64,000 nt of DNA, from the NCBI RefSeq assembly GCF_041276405.1, contig NZ_JBGGGT010000001.1:417501-481500 (forward strand). Reading direction: 5' to 3'. Positions 47,022 to 55,932 of this stretch are shown here, in pieces. A program made the translations under genes and the position numbers. A model generated the notes under the pieces. That model searched no databases, had not been told where the DNA came from, and was given only the letters and a program-made list of their open reading frames with translations. Position 1 is the stretch's first letter; every line of letters begins with the position of its first letter. The DNA comes from Microvirga sp. TS319 (GTDB lineage Bacteria; Pseudomonadota; Alphaproteobacteria; Rhizobiales; Beijerinckiaceae).

Positions 47022-47240
47022 TTATCGGGAGGGTTTCTGGTTTTGCTTCTCCTGGTCATTCTTGTTTGCTTCGTGGTGCCCAACGATGCATCCGGCCACT
47101 GCGCCGAGCTTGCCATGACCTGCCACATGCCCGGCAGCGCCGCCAACTATGGCTCCTTTGATGCAGCCCTTGGCTTCGGCTGAAGCCATCCCGCTCAGAG
47201 TGGCGATGACGAGAAAACCCGGAATGAGAATCCGTTTCAT
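47022..47240 (-). CDS. Small exported glycine-zipper protein
   Basis: A 72-residue protein with a signal peptide (MKRILIPGFLVIATLSGMASA). A short glycine-zipper core follows (GAIVGGAAGHVAGHGKLGAV, then AGCIVGHHEA) and a charged tail ends KQNQKPSR. Similar small YMGG/OmpA-like proteins insert into or associate with the envelope; specific function unknown. ATG at 47240, preceded by a GAGGTAT-like stretch (CTGAGGTATGTC). Confidence 0.7.
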   Translation of the reverse strand: MKRILIPGFLVIATLSGMASAEAKGCIKGAIVGGAAGHVAGHGKLGAVAGCIVGHHEANKNDQEKQNQKPSR

Positions 47241-47404
47241 GACATACCTCAGTCGCTAAAGAGATCCGAGCACCAACGCCTGCAGAAAGCGGGTGGTTCA
47301 GTAAGCTCCGTGACGAGACGCTCAGGTCAGCCATGATCTGCGGGGATGGATTGTTCACCCGGCACCATAAAGTTAACGCGGCCGTGACGAGATGCCGGCA
47401 TACG

Positions 47405-47490
47405 CGCCGGCATGCCGACCCGTCATCCTGGCTATGTCCGCTACCCGTTTCCTGCCGAGGTCATCAGCCACGAGATGGCACGGCAGTAGA
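47405..47490 (+). mobile_element. Possible IS6-family transposase 5' remnant
   Basis: The plus-strand frame RHPGYVRYPFPAEVISHEMARQ-stop resembles the N-terminus of IS6-type transposases (RHxGYRFPAEVIxHAVWLY). It ends in a stop and has no continuation. The remaining gap 47241-47616 holds no gene. Confidence 0.4.
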
Positions 47491-47616
47491 TGATGAAGGT
47501 CGGCCAGGATTACGCCGACGCAATGCAACCTCGACACTCTCCCATGACCTGTAAACTTTGGCCATGGCATCAAGCCACGGCCGAGCGGCTGGCATGGTCG
47601 ATCGCATCAGGTCCTG

Positions 47617-48195
47617 TCAGGGTAAGACCACGACCCTGGTTCCAACCCGCGTTCGGTTATAGAGATCAGCGACATCGGCATTGGTCATGCGGATGCACCC
47701 GGATGAGACGGCATAGCCGATGGTTTCCGGCTCGTTCGAACCGTGGATCCGGTACAGTGACGAGCCGAGATAGAGAGCCCGGGCGCCGAGAGGGTTGCCC
47801 AGACCTCCTTTCATGTAGCGCGGCAGATCGGGGCGCCGCCGCAGCATAGCGGCGGGCGGGCTCCAGTCAGGCCATTCCCGCTTCATGCTGACCGTCCTGG
47901 TGCCCGTCCAGGTGAAGCCCGGTCGGCCGACCCCAATGCCGTATTGAAGCGCCCGACCCTGACCGAGCACATAGTAGAGCCGGCGTTGGCTGGTTGAGAT
48001 GACGATGGTGCCCGGCTGCTGCATGCCCCGCCAGATGACCACTTGGCGGACCGTCGGCGAGGCCGGGCCTCCGAACAACCGCTCGAAGAAGTTGGCAGGA
48101 CCACCACTGAGCGAGGTGGTCGATTGGGCCTGAGCGGAACTGGCCAGCATGGCGCTGCATGCCAGTCCCGCGAGCGTGATCATGAAACGCGGCAT
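47617..48195 (-). CDS. L,D-transpeptidase (YkuD domain)
   Basis: Periplasmic peptidoglycan cross-linking or lipoprotein-attaching enzyme of 192 residues. A signal peptide (MPRFMITLAGLACSAMLASSAQA) is followed by a YkuD domain beginning TIVISTSQRRLYYVLG. The catalytic pattern is LYRIHGSNEPETIG...SSGCIRMTNADV, with active His and Cys in HGSN and SSGCIR. The ATG at 48195 has AGGGAGG upstream; the longer frame to 48477 is not used. It appears monocistronic. Confidence 0.92.
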   Translation of the reverse strand: MPRFMITLAGLACSAMLASSAQAQSTTSLSGGPANFFERLFGGPASPTVRQVVIWRGMQQPGTIVISTSQRRLYYVLGQGRALQYGIGVGRPGFTWTGTRTVSMKREWPDWSPPAAMLRRRPDLPRYMKGGLGNPLGARALYLGSSLYRIHGSNEPETIGYAVSSGCIRMTNADVADLYNRTRVGTRVVVLP

Positions 48196-48482
48196 AGCGA
48201 CCTCCCTTGTGCAGCATGGCACAGCTTCAACGCTGAAAGCGCAGCTTGAGATCCTTGGACTGGCACGCTTGCTTCGCCCCTTGGATACGAGGTGTGCCGG
48301 CCTCGGCTCTAGGAAGGGGAGGAGACTGAACGGTCGCGGTAGAGCGGAACAGAAGGAACGGCGAGCAACGCGCCGGAGATGCGGAAGATCGTTGGTGAGG
48401 TTTCTGTCCAGAGTATCGCCTACGTCACTGATAGAACCGTTTGAATGAGATCTCCTGTGGGCCAAAGGATCTCGCAAACCGT

Positions 48483-48773
48483 CTATTGAGAGTAGGCAAT
48501 AGGCGGCCGCATTATGAGCCTTCCCCCCTTTCTCGCTCTGGCATTCTCAGTCTGCTTGAGGGCCTCAAGAGCGGCCTTCAAGGCTCCCCGATAGCCAATG
48601 GCTTGGATGGTCAGTGTCACAAACATCGGCTCCGGCAGATCAGGGTGGCGAAAGGTATTGAGGAGCCCCTGATTCTTATTGAACCCGTTCCGCGCCGTCG
48701 CAGCTACGAATTGTTTTTCGGTCAAATCACGTAGGAATAGCAATTTGCGGGATTGATCGTGGGTGCAACGCAC
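48483..48773 (-). CDS. Hypothetical small protein, uncertain
   Basis: A frame of up to 96 codons (RDLTEKQFVAATARNGF, then PMFVTLTIQAIGYRG and a helical KAALEALKQTENARARKGG). The composition looks coding, but I recognise no family and see no ribosome site at the GTG start. It may be shorter, or a remnant. Confidence 0.35.
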   Translation of the reverse strand: MRCTHDQSRKLLFLRDLTEKQFVAATARNGFNKNQGLLNTFRHPDLPEPMFVTLTIQAIGYRGALKAALEALKQTENARARKGGRLIMRPPIAYSQ

Positions 48774-49150
48774 GGGACGGCGTGCCTGCCCCGGAACTGA
48801 GGAGCCACCCTGTGCTTGGCTGTTGGAATGAGCAGAGCGATATGCCGAACCGGCTGGAGGAGCAAGATCATCTCGGAGCGGCAGAATGTTGGGGCTCTTC
48901 CCGAACCGTTGATCACCTTGAGGTCGCCCTCATCTATGGCACTTCTCCTGTGCCTTTTACATAGAGCATTGTTCGTAAAGGTGGGTATATTTACAGTCGT
49001 CTGCAGATATCACTAAGCTTAACAATCCCAACGTAATGAGGATCAACCTCTTAGACTATCGGATAACGCGATATGGTCTGGTTTCCGACAGACGGGTCAC
49101 ATTGAGCCAATCTACATTTGCTTAACTTGAGCACTATGTGAGGGTCACGA
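48774..49150. other. Upstream region of the LuxR-type gene
   Basis: About 375 bases without a supported gene. It is more AT-rich towards 48960-49140 than its surroundings, as expected for a regulatory region. Confidence 0.4.
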
Positions 49151-49918
49151 ATGACTGCGCCAATGCTGCCGCTTATTCACAATCGCTCGTTCGATACTGA
49201 GTTTCCATCCAGTGACCTCACCCTGACCATCCCAACGACGCTCATCTGCGACAACCTCCTTCTGTGCTCAGGGCTTCAGACCATCCTCCAAGGGACGCCT
49301 TTTGCTCTTATCGAGGCTGTTTTTCCTGCTGTCTCAGGACGGCTTCATCGGACAGAGTCAGAGCCAGCCCTGGTGGTCATCGAGCACAAGCAGAACACCA
49401 GTCGCTTGGTTGAGGTTGTCAGACACGTGAAGGAGCAGTTCCCGCAAGCTCGGATCGTTGTCATGGCGGATCAGTTCGATTCCAGCATGGTACGGCTCGG
49501 GCACGGGGCAGGCGTGAATGGTTTCTGTCTCGCAGACTCTGCTCGGGAGGTCCTGATCAAATCGTTCGAACTGGTGATGCTCGGCGAGAATATTCTGCCC
49601 TCTGCGGTTCTGCACACGCTCATGGATGCGCCCCCGCAGGAACAAGAGCATCCGCTCCATGACAACAATGTAGCCGAACTGACACTGCCTGATGTGCAGA
49701 CTTGCAAGCTCTCAGCACGAGAGACAGAAATCCTCGAGTGCTTGACCAAAGGAGAGCCTAACAAGGTAATTGCCCGCAAGCTGGAGATCAGCGAAGCCAC
49801 CATCAAGGTCCACGTCAAAGCCATTTTGCGAAAGATCGGGGTTGCCAACCGAACGCAGGCTGCCATGTGGGCCTGTCAGCGTCTGCCGAGCACAGGAGAA
49901 GTTGCTCGACATGTGTGA
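49151..49918 (+). CDS. LuxR/NarL-type regulator with degenerate receiver
   Basis: A 255-residue transcription factor. The C-terminal LuxR helix-turn-helix is clear (LSARETEILECLTKGEPNKV, then ARKLEISEATIKVHVKAIL). The N-terminal half has the receiver fold (TTLICDNLLLCSGLQTIL at the start, VMADQFDSSMVRLGHGAGVNGF near the end). The phospho-acceptor strand reads LVVIEHKQN, with Glu/His where Asp belongs, and the conserved Lys-Pro is missing (FCLADSAREVL). It is therefore probably not phosphorylated and would be controlled by expression or ligand. The ATG at 49151 follows GTGAGGGTCACGA. No sensor kinase is adjacent. Confidence 0.85.
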   Translation: MTAPMLPLIHNRSFDTEFPSSDLTLTIPTTLICDNLLLCSGLQTILQGTPFALIEAVFPAVSGRLHRTESEPALVVIEHKQNTSRLVEVVRHVKEQFPQARIVVMADQFDSSMVRLGHGAGVNGFCLADSAREVLIKSFELVMLGENILPSAVLHTLMDAPPQEQEHPLHDNNVAELTLPDVQTCKLSARETEILECLTKGEPNKVIARKLEISEATIKVHVKAILRKIGVANRTQAAMWACQRLPSTGEVARHV

Positions 49919-50218
49919 GGCACTGACAACGAAGCTTGCCGTTGGTGACGAAGTTGCGTCTATTTTCATCAAACCAATCCATGGAAGAACTTTTCCGAAG
50001 GTGTGGTCAGACGAGTGGATGGGATCAACCCGGAAGGGCGCTTCTTCGTGCTCGAAGTCCGGGATGGGATCCTTCTTGATCAACCGCACCGGACCATGCT
50101 CAATTTCCAGGATTACGTCCGCTTTGGGCGCCGGAATGACTTTCCTGGTCGGATCGAGGTTTTATCCGCCGCAGAACAGAGCCTGGAGAGTGAGTGCCCC
50201 CTCGCTCCATCCCGGTAA
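49910..50218 (+). pseudogene. Possible frameshifted small gene after the LuxR regulator
   Basis: From ATG 49910, overlapping the regulator stop, one frame reads TTKLAVGDEVASIFIKPIHG up to about 50000. The coding look then moves to the next frame (RRVDGINPEGRFFVLEVRDG, then ILLDQPHRTMLNFQDYVRFG) ending at 50218. The two halves read as one protein if a base was gained or lost near 50003. No family recognised. The remaining stretch to 50531 shows nothing. Confidence 0.33.
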
Positions 50219-50531
50219 AAAGGCCCGAAGCCTCCACGCAAGCGGCAGACGAGCAGCATTTGGGCGAACTTGCGCTGCCTTCGACATATGACACTGGACA
50301 AACACCCAATGCGGGAGGCAACTCTGGAGCGGTACAGGCTGATGTTGAGCATCAGCCTGTCCGTGACCATGGTGGTTTGCTTGCCGCGCGGCTCGGACGA
50401 CGGGAATAGCGGGTGCGCGGCGGGCTCCTCACGAGCACGATCATCGCCGCCATGGCCACTCTGGATCACTCTTCTCACAGAACAGGCGCCGAGCCTCTTC
50501 CGCAGAGCAGGGCGTAGCTCGAATCCAAAAG

Positions 50532-50720
50532 TTACTTTGCCGGAATGGGCTCTCTTGTTGGGGCGGATGCCACCTTCTGCGCCGCCCTATCGGCTTCCTG
50601 CTTCAGCTTATCGACCGCTTCGGTGCGCTTAGCCTGAAGCTCCCTTTGACGACCAGCTTCAGTCTTCGCTCCATTCTCCGATCCATATGTTCCGCGATAA
50701 TAACACACGGTGTCCTCCAT
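50532..50720 (-). CDS. Hypothetical small Lys/Glu/Ala-rich protein
   Basis: A 62-residue frame (MEDTVCYYRGTYGSENGAK, then a helical region RQRELQAKRTEAVDKLKQEA) directly after the cupin gene on the same strand. A longer start at GTG 50759 would overlap the cupin stop codon (GTGA). No family recognised; coding status is plausible but not certain. Confidence 0.38.
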   Translation of the reverse strand: MEDTVCYYRGTYGSENGAKTEAGRQRELQAKRTEAVDKLKQEADRAAQKVASAPTREPIPAK

Positions 50721-50755
50721 CTCTTCGTTGCTTCGCGTGCGATTAGCGAGCCGTC

Positions 50756-51223
50756 TCACTGCGACTTGCTCGGATCATCCGCCGGATTGGCGTAGGTAAT
50801 GGCAAAAGGCCCCATCGAGTCGATCTGCACCACCGCGTCTGTGTTCATGAAGGCGTAGTGATTCATGTTGGCCGGGAGATCGACGAAGCCGCCACTGCCG
50901 AGCTTTTCCGCCTTGGCCTGATCGAGCTTGTCGCCCATGCCAAAGTGGAAGTCGCCTGAGATGACGGTGATCCGCTCCGCCGTGGGATGACTGTGAGCCG
51001 GAATTTTGTAACCCGCAGGAGCTTTCAGCCTTATCGTGAATGGTCCGGTCTTGGAGGGGTCGCCAGACAAGACGGCCGCTTCTGCTCCTTTTGGTAGGAC
51101 CGATGGCGCTGGCATCCACTGGAGTTGGTCGGGACGCATTGCGTGACCGGAATTCTGGTCCTGGGCCAGCACACTACCTGTTGTGACAAGGAGTAGGGCT
51201 GTCGTGAACAGAAGCGGGCGCAT
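50756..51223 (-). CDS. Exported cupin-domain protein
   Basis: A 155-residue secreted protein with signal peptide MRPLLFTTALLLVTTGSVLA and a single cupin barrel. The first cupin motif is IPAHSHPTAERITVISGDFH (His, His, Glu metal ligands). The second is GGFVDLPANMNHYAF with the final His. It is similar to exported ChrR-like or unknown cupins. The metal-binding pocket is intact but the substrate is unknown. The ATG at 51223, with GGGAGG in the leader, replaces the longer frame to 51253. A small hypothetical frame follows directly. Confidence 0.82.
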   Translation of the reverse strand: MRPLLFTTALLLVTTGSVLAQDQNSGHAMRPDQLQWMPAPSVLPKGAEAAVLSGDPSKTGPFTIRLKAPAGYKIPAHSHPTAERITVISGDFHFGMGDKLDQAKAEKLGSGGFVDLPANMNHYAFMNTDAVVQIDSMGPFAITYANPADDPSKSQ

Positions 51224-51728
51224 GGCAAACCTCCCTGAATGTTGACAGGTCATCTCAGATTAAGAGCAATCAACAAGGCCGGGAGGGGCACAAGCGGAGC
51301 CCTGTCTGACTGCTGCGGCCCCAGAGGCCGCTCCCAGTCTGCCGTCCCTCGATGTTCGCTAGGCTGAGGCCGGTCCGCGTACCTCAGTGGTCATCGCGGC
51401 CAAGTTCGGAGGTGGTTGCATCAGAACCTCCTTCCGCAGGAATGCACCGCTCTTTTCAAGGACCGGCGCGCTGCACCACTGCAGCGGAGAAAAGGTCCGC
51501 CTCTCGCAGCCCAATGTCAAGAACGAATATGTCTGCTGATCGATCCACCGGTCCACGGCCTCACTGCATCACCTGACACAGACTGCCTGGTAGGTGCAGC
51601 CATCCACGAGCGCCGCAAACAATCGGAAGTTTCGGGGGAGTGTCGCATTAACCCACATGAGGGCGCACTGAGGCGAACACGATCTTCTGACCGGTTTCTA
51701 CCTCAGTCCCGGCTGCAGACTTCCGTGC
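51224..51728. other. Gene-free stretch between the cupin gene and IS debris
   Basis: No supported gene. Short frames on both strands have no start signals or domains. The stretch 51890-52057 beyond the IS remnant is equally empty. Confidence 0.4.
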
Positions 51729-51889
51729 CGCGATGGCGGTGGGTCGGTAAAGGTGGATGGCAAGGGCAGAGCGGCGGGAACGGGGCGGAGGGAAGAGATC
51801 CCGGACGGCCGAGAACACACTGACACATCTCTGCAGATCTCCCGGTAATTGGAAACCCTGCATTGCCGGCTCCCGTCGGAGCAGCCGCA
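51690..51889 (-). mobile_element. IS6-family transposase remnant (C-terminal part)
   Basis: The minus-strand frame reads LLRREPAMQGFQLPGDLQRC, then VSVFSAVRDLFPPPRSRRSA and IAARKSAAG. Same C-terminal pattern as at 42556, and DNA-level homology (GGCAAGGGC-AGAG-GGCGGGAACGGGGCG and GGACGGC-GAGAACACA) is visible. The catalytic domain is absent. Confidence 0.62.
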
Positions 51890-52057
51890 TAAGACCCAGC
51901 GTGGCCGTGATCGACCGCTTGGGCGGGCAGCCCTGCTTCTTCAACGGATGCTTCGGTAAGCGTTTGTCCCCTTGGGCTTTGCAGGACGGGCGGCAGCTAC
52001 GTTCATTCATACACGGCGGACTTTATTCTACTGGGTAGCCGCTGCCGTTGCCGTTTG

Positions 52058-52171
52058 GCGCATCGTGCGGAAAAGTGTCACGGCTTTTTGCAAGAACGAT
52101 GCGCTCACCTAGGAGGGAGCATCGGAGGGAATCCCAAAAGTGAACTCCACTTTTCACGTCCGACGCTCTAG
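52058..52171. repeat. Intergenic palindromic repeat, two modules
   Basis: GCGCATCGTGCGGAAAAG...GAACGATGCGCTC is followed by GAGCATCGGAGGGAATCCC...CACGTCCGACGCTC. The last of eleven such loci in the window. Confidence 0.76.
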
Positions 52172-52326
52172 TCACTGAATAGCGACGCCGCGTGTTGTAG
52201 GGAGAAGAGGATTGATGCCCTTCATACGCTTGTCTTGAGGCAGGTCGGATGAAGTCCGGCCTGCCTTCTGGCGAATAAAGTACTATGGGAGCCGATGGCC
52301 GCGCCATCTTTCCCTGGGCTCAGGAG

Positions 52327-53379
52327 TCACTTCTTTAGAGCGACATTCCGGTTGAAAGCCTCAATGATAGCTGCGCGATTTGCATTGATCTTATTCCAGT
52401 CGGGCAATGCCAAACTTTTGATCGACCCCTCAGGGCCCCACGGCATGCGTTGCTTGGCGTTGTCGCTTAGCTCCACGCCCGAAGTCGCCGGACCGACATA
52501 GATCCTCTCTGCCATACATTTTGCAGGGTCCTTGCCGATTGCATAGTTGACGAACTTCTCAGCCGCTTCCTGCTTCTTGCTGTTCGCCACGAGATGAAGA
52601 CGGATGTCGCCGCCGATGGCGCCTTCCTTGGGAACGACGAATTCAATCGGAAGCTTTTGATCCCTCATGGCATATGCCGAATTGGCATAATGAGCTCCCA
52701 CGATGACTTCTCCACTCTGGAACAGGTTAGTTCCCGCGCCCGCACTGTCAAAATAAGCGGTGACCTTCAATCGCTTCAACTTGTCGAAAGCTGGGGTCAC
52801 GTTTTCGACGCTGCCGCCAACCAAGCCGGCCAGGTGGACGATGAACGGTACACCCATGGCGTTTGCAGGACTCGGGAAGGTGACTGCGCCCGCATATTCA
52901 GGCTTCCACAAATCGAGCCACGAGGTGGGCGCCTCTTTGATGTCCCTGGTGCTGTAAGCCAAGCCAACCGAGTAAAAGCCGGTACTGACCGCGAAGACAG
53001 CTCCTGCTTCGTCCTTGTAAATCCCCTCCGCGATGAGCCCGGTAACCGCAGTCACTTTGGCGGGATCGATCGGCTTCAGGAGCTTGTCGGCCGCTGCAAC
53101 CTCGGAAACGCCGCCATCGAGCCAGACCGCATCCAATGTGGGGCTGTCCTTCTGCTGGCGGAGCTTGCTCAAGGTCACGCCGGAAACGCCCGGCTCGGGG
53201 ACGACGCGGATTCCGGTGTCGCGCGTGAATGGATCGATGATGCAGGCCTGCATGGCCGTACCCCATTCGCCGCCATAGGTCGCGACCGTAATCGACTCCT
53301 GCGCGACCGCTGGCAGCGCGTTGCCGACGCCGGTCAGCAGTACAGTGGCAGCCAATACGCTGCGTGTGCTTGTGATCAT
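52327..53379 (-). CDS. PotD-like periplasmic substrate-binding protein
   Basis: Extracellular solute-binding protein of the spermidine/putrescine-type class, 350 residues. Signal peptide MITSTRSVLAATVLL...ALPAVA is followed by ITVATYGGEWGTAMQACIID. Later family blocks are VSTGFYSVGLAYSTRDIKEA and TSWLDLWKPEYAGAV. An AAGGAGGATCGAGAG leader supports the ATG at 53379. It is divergent from a LysR gene and on the opposite strand to the matching ABC ATPase and permeases at 56289-59111, for which it is the obvious partner. The ligand is probably a small organic cation or carboxylate, not determinable here. Confidence 0.9.
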   Translation of the reverse strand: MITSTRSVLAATVLLTGVGNALPAVAQESITVATYGGEWGTAMQACIIDPFTRDTGIRVVPEPGVSGVTLSKLRQQKDSPTLDAVWLDGGVSEVAAADKLLKPIDPAKVTAVTGLIAEGIYKDEAGAVFAVSTGFYSVGLAYSTRDIKEAPTSWLDLWKPEYAGAVTFPSPANAMGVPFIVHLAGLVGGSVENVTPAFDKLKRLKVTAYFDSAGAGTNLFQSGEVIVGAHYANSAYAMRDQKLPIEFVVPKEGAIGGDIRLHLVANSKKQEAAEKFVNYAIGKDPAKCMAERIYVGPATSGVELSDNAKQRMPWGPEGSIKSLALPDWNKINANRAAIIEAFNRNVALKK

Positions 53380-53473
53380 CTCTCGATCCTCCTTCTTGTT
53401 GGCATGCGCCCTCTGGACGCGCTATGAGGAAATGTCTTTTGGTACAGGGCAAATCGAAATTCAAACCGCTGAG

Positions 53474-53488
53474 ATAACCTGAAGTTAT
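53474..53488. promoter_or_regulatory. Possible LysR operator overlapping the regulator start codon
   Basis: ATAAC-CTGAA-GTTAT, a perfect 5-bp inverted repeat with 5-base spacing (T-N11-A type), lies in the divergent interval between the binding-protein gene and the LysR gene and covers the LysR ATG. Consistent with autoregulation. Confidence 0.42.
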
Positions 53489-54452
53489 GAATATCCGGCA
53501 ACTCGAAGCTTTTAAGGCGATCATGGAGTTGGGAAGCTTCACGCGAGCGGCCGAAAAGCTGCATCTCTCCCAGCCCGCAGTCAGCAAGCTGATCTATCTG
53601 CTGGAACGCAGTTGCGGCTTCACTCTCTTCCACCGGCAGAAGAATGGCGTCATCCCGACCGCCGAGGGCCAAATGCTCTATTCCGAGGTGGAGCGTGTTT
53701 TCCTCGGGGTCGATTCGGTTGCTGCGCGGGCCCGAGCCATACGACAGTTCGACTATGGTGAGATCAAACTCGTCACTTTTCCATCGCTCGGCACGCGGGT
53801 CCTGCCCCCGATTCTTGCCGAATTCATCGAAACCAAGCCCTCACTCCGGGTCACGATGGCAAGTCGCAATTCCTGGCTTCTCGTGGATCGGGTTGCCTCC
53901 CAGGGTGTCGATCTGGGCTTCGGAATGACCGTCTCTGATCGTCCTGGAGTGCAGTTCGAGAAACTCTGTTCCATGGAGGCGGTTTGCGTGCTCCCGCCGA
54001 ACCATCGACTGGCGGAACGGGCGACTGTCGATGCACGTGACTTGGAGGGCGAGCGATTCGTGTCCCTTGTCGAGGAGGACCGTGCACAGGTCAAGATCGA
54101 TCAAGCGTTTGCAGATCGTGGCGTCGAGCGGAACGTAATCCTGAAGGCACAATTGACCGAGGCCTGCTGCTCCTTCGTTTCGGCTGGAGTGGGTGTTGCC
54201 ATAGTAGATCCGCTCAGCACAGTTGGGTTCGGGCCTAACGAGCTTGTCGTGAAGCCCTTCTCACCTACGGTCGTTCAGGACATCTGGATCATCACTCCGT
54301 CTTTCCGGGAAGCATCTCTCGGATCAAAGGCACTCATTGCCCACGTCAAGAAGCGGTTGACGGAGAGGCTGACTGAGATGGCTTTGTCCATTCGCGGGCC
54401 TGAAACCGATAGTAAGCGTTTGGGCTCAGCCATATCCTCTGGTTATGGCTGA
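53487..54452 (+). CDS. LysR-family transcriptional regulator (nitrogen-control/CysB-like subgroup)
   Basis: A 321-residue regulator with a winged helix (LEAFKAIMELGSFTRAAEKL, then HLSQPAVSKLIYLLERSCGF) and an effector domain from about residue 90 (IKLVTFPSLGTRVLPPIL). It is divergent from the binding-protein gene and immediately ahead of the AtuA-like operon, so it is the likely controller of both. A long hairpin overlaps its 3' end. The inducer is presumably the substrate or an intermediate of the pathway. Confidence 0.92.
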   Translation: MNIRQLEAFKAIMELGSFTRAAEKLHLSQPAVSKLIYLLERSCGFTLFHRQKNGVIPTAEGQMLYSEVERVFLGVDSVAARARAIRQFDYGEIKLVTFPSLGTRVLPPILAEFIETKPSLRVTMASRNSWLLVDRVASQGVDLGFGMTVSDRPGVQFEKLCSMEAVCVLPPNHRLAERATVDARDLEGERFVSLVEEDRAQVKIDQAFADRGVERNVILKAQLTEACCSFVSAGVGVAIVDPLSTVGFGPNELVVKPFSPTVVQDIWIITPSFREASLGSKALIAHVKKRLTERLTEMALSIRGPETDSKRLGSAISSGYG

Positions 54453-54457
54453 GCCCA
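54421..54457 (+). terminator. 14-bp hairpin overlapping the LysR stop codon
   Basis: TGGGCTCAGCCATA, 9-base loop, TATGGCTGAGCCCA: a perfect 14-bp stem that contains the TGA stop (54450-54452) in its 3' arm. There is no T tract, so it may insulate or stabilise the transcript rather than act as a classic terminator. Confidence 0.65.
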
Positions 54458-54587
54458 CACAAGCAATTTGACGGATCCCCCTCGTCAGACCTCAATGTAG
54501 ACGAAATTTCCCGCACCAAGCACATGCATGAGCAAAGTATTTGGCGGGATTCAGTTAGTTGATCGGCAGTCTGCCTTGAGGTGAATT

Positions 54588-55931
54588 ATGGGTGCCATTA
54601 CGGTTCTCACCCCAACGGGAACGTTGGGGTACGGCTTTGGTGACGATGCGCTGGCGCGTGGGATGTCGCTCGGGCCAGCGGTGATCGCGGTCGATGCCGG
54701 ATCGACGGATCCCGGACCGCACTATCTTGGCTCCGGCAAGCCTCTCGTGTCGGACGTAAGCATCAAGCGCGAGTTGACAGCGCTTATCCAGGCAGGTCGC
54801 AAGGCCAAAATTCCTGTCATCGTTGGCAGTGCCGGTGGCGCGGGATCGGGTGTCCAGGTCGACCGAACGGTCGCGATCGTTCGCAATATTGCAAGGGATC
54901 TCGGCCTGACCTTCAAGCTGGCCTGGATTTATTCCGACATCCCCATTGAGCGAGCGAAGGAGGCGGTCAATGCGGGTGAGGTCGTGGATTTCGAGGCCGG
55001 CACGCCGCTGACCGGGCAGATGCTCGACGAGACGGTCAGTCTCGTGGCTCAGATGGGACACGAGCCGATCTGTGCAGCCCTTGATGGCGGTGCGGACGTG
55101 ATCATCGCCGGACGAGCCTGCGACGACTCAGTCATCGCCTCATATCCGATCTGGCGCGGCAGCGATCCCGCGTTGGCTATCCATATGGGAAAGATTCTTG
55201 AGTGCGGGGCTTTCTCGGCAGAGCCGTTCGCGATGGACGTGATGCTTGGCACGATCCACGACGACCATTTCGTGCTCGAGCCGGGCAGCCTGAAGAGGCG
55301 GGCATCCGTAAAATCAGTCGCGGCGCATTCCCTCTACGAGCGTGAGAATCCTTTCAAACAGGCTGGTCCTGGCCACGAAATCTCACTCAACGACTGCTCC
55401 TTCGAACAACTCGGCGACCGTCAGGTCCGTGTGCGCGGCGCAAGTCTGACCGAGACCGAGGACTACTATGTAAAGCTCGAAGGCGCACGTCTTGCCGGGT
55501 ATCGTTCGATCTGCATTGCCGGGATCCGCTGTCCAACGACCGTCGGTGCGCTCGACAGCATCCTGGAAGACGTGAAGGCCAAGGCGCATGCCTACTTCGC
55601 TCCGGAAGAACTGACGATTACCTTCCATGTCTATGGACGCGACGGCGTGATGAAGGAGCTGGAGCGAGAATCCACTCCGGCTCGTGAGGTCGGGCTCGTG
55701 ATCGACGTCGTTGCAAAGGACCAGGCATTGGCCCACGCGGCATGTCACCAGATCAGCGGCGCAATGCTGCACTATCATTACCCCAGCGTGAAAAACACCT
55801 CCGGCAACCTTGCCTTTCCGTACTCACCATCGGATCTGGATATCGGTCCCGTCTACGAATTCAGTGCCTATCACCTGATGAAGGTCAGATCGCCCACTGA
55901 GCTATTTCCCGTGCATTTCGAGGATCTCTGA
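54588..55931 (+). CDS. AtuA-family protein (DUF1446)
   Basis: A 447-residue protein of the acyclic-terpene-utilisation AtuA family. The opening GTLGYGFGDDALARGMSLGP and the block ALDGGADVIIAGRACDDSVI near residue 165 are family signatures. In Pseudomonas the atu cluster degrades citronellol/geraniol, but the reaction of AtuA itself is not established. Many homologues, like this one, occur without the other terpene genes. The ATG at 54588 has GAGGTGAATT upstream. The stop is directly followed by a DUF4387 gene, its constant partner, then by a transporter and CoA-linked enzymes. Confidence 0.88.
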   Translation: MGAITVLTPTGTLGYGFGDDALARGMSLGPAVIAVDAGSTDPGPHYLGSGKPLVSDVSIKRELTALIQAGRKAKIPVIVGSAGGAGSGVQVDRTVAIVRNIARDLGLTFKLAWIYSDIPIERAKEAVNAGEVVDFEAGTPLTGQMLDETVSLVAQMGHEPICAALDGGADVIIAGRACDDSVIASYPIWRGSDPALAIHMGKILECGAFSAEPFAMDVMLGTIHDDHFVLEPGSLKRRASVKSVAAHSLYERENPFKQAGPGHEISLNDCSFEQLGDRQVRVRGASLTETEDYYVKLEGARLAGYRSICIAGIRCPTTVGALDSILEDVKAKAHAYFAPEELTITFHVYGRDGVMKELERESTPAREVGLVIDVVAKDQALAHAACHQISGAMLHYHYPSVKNTSGNLAFPYSPSDLDIGPVYEFSAYHLMKVRSPTELFPVHFEDL

Positions 55932-55932
55932 T

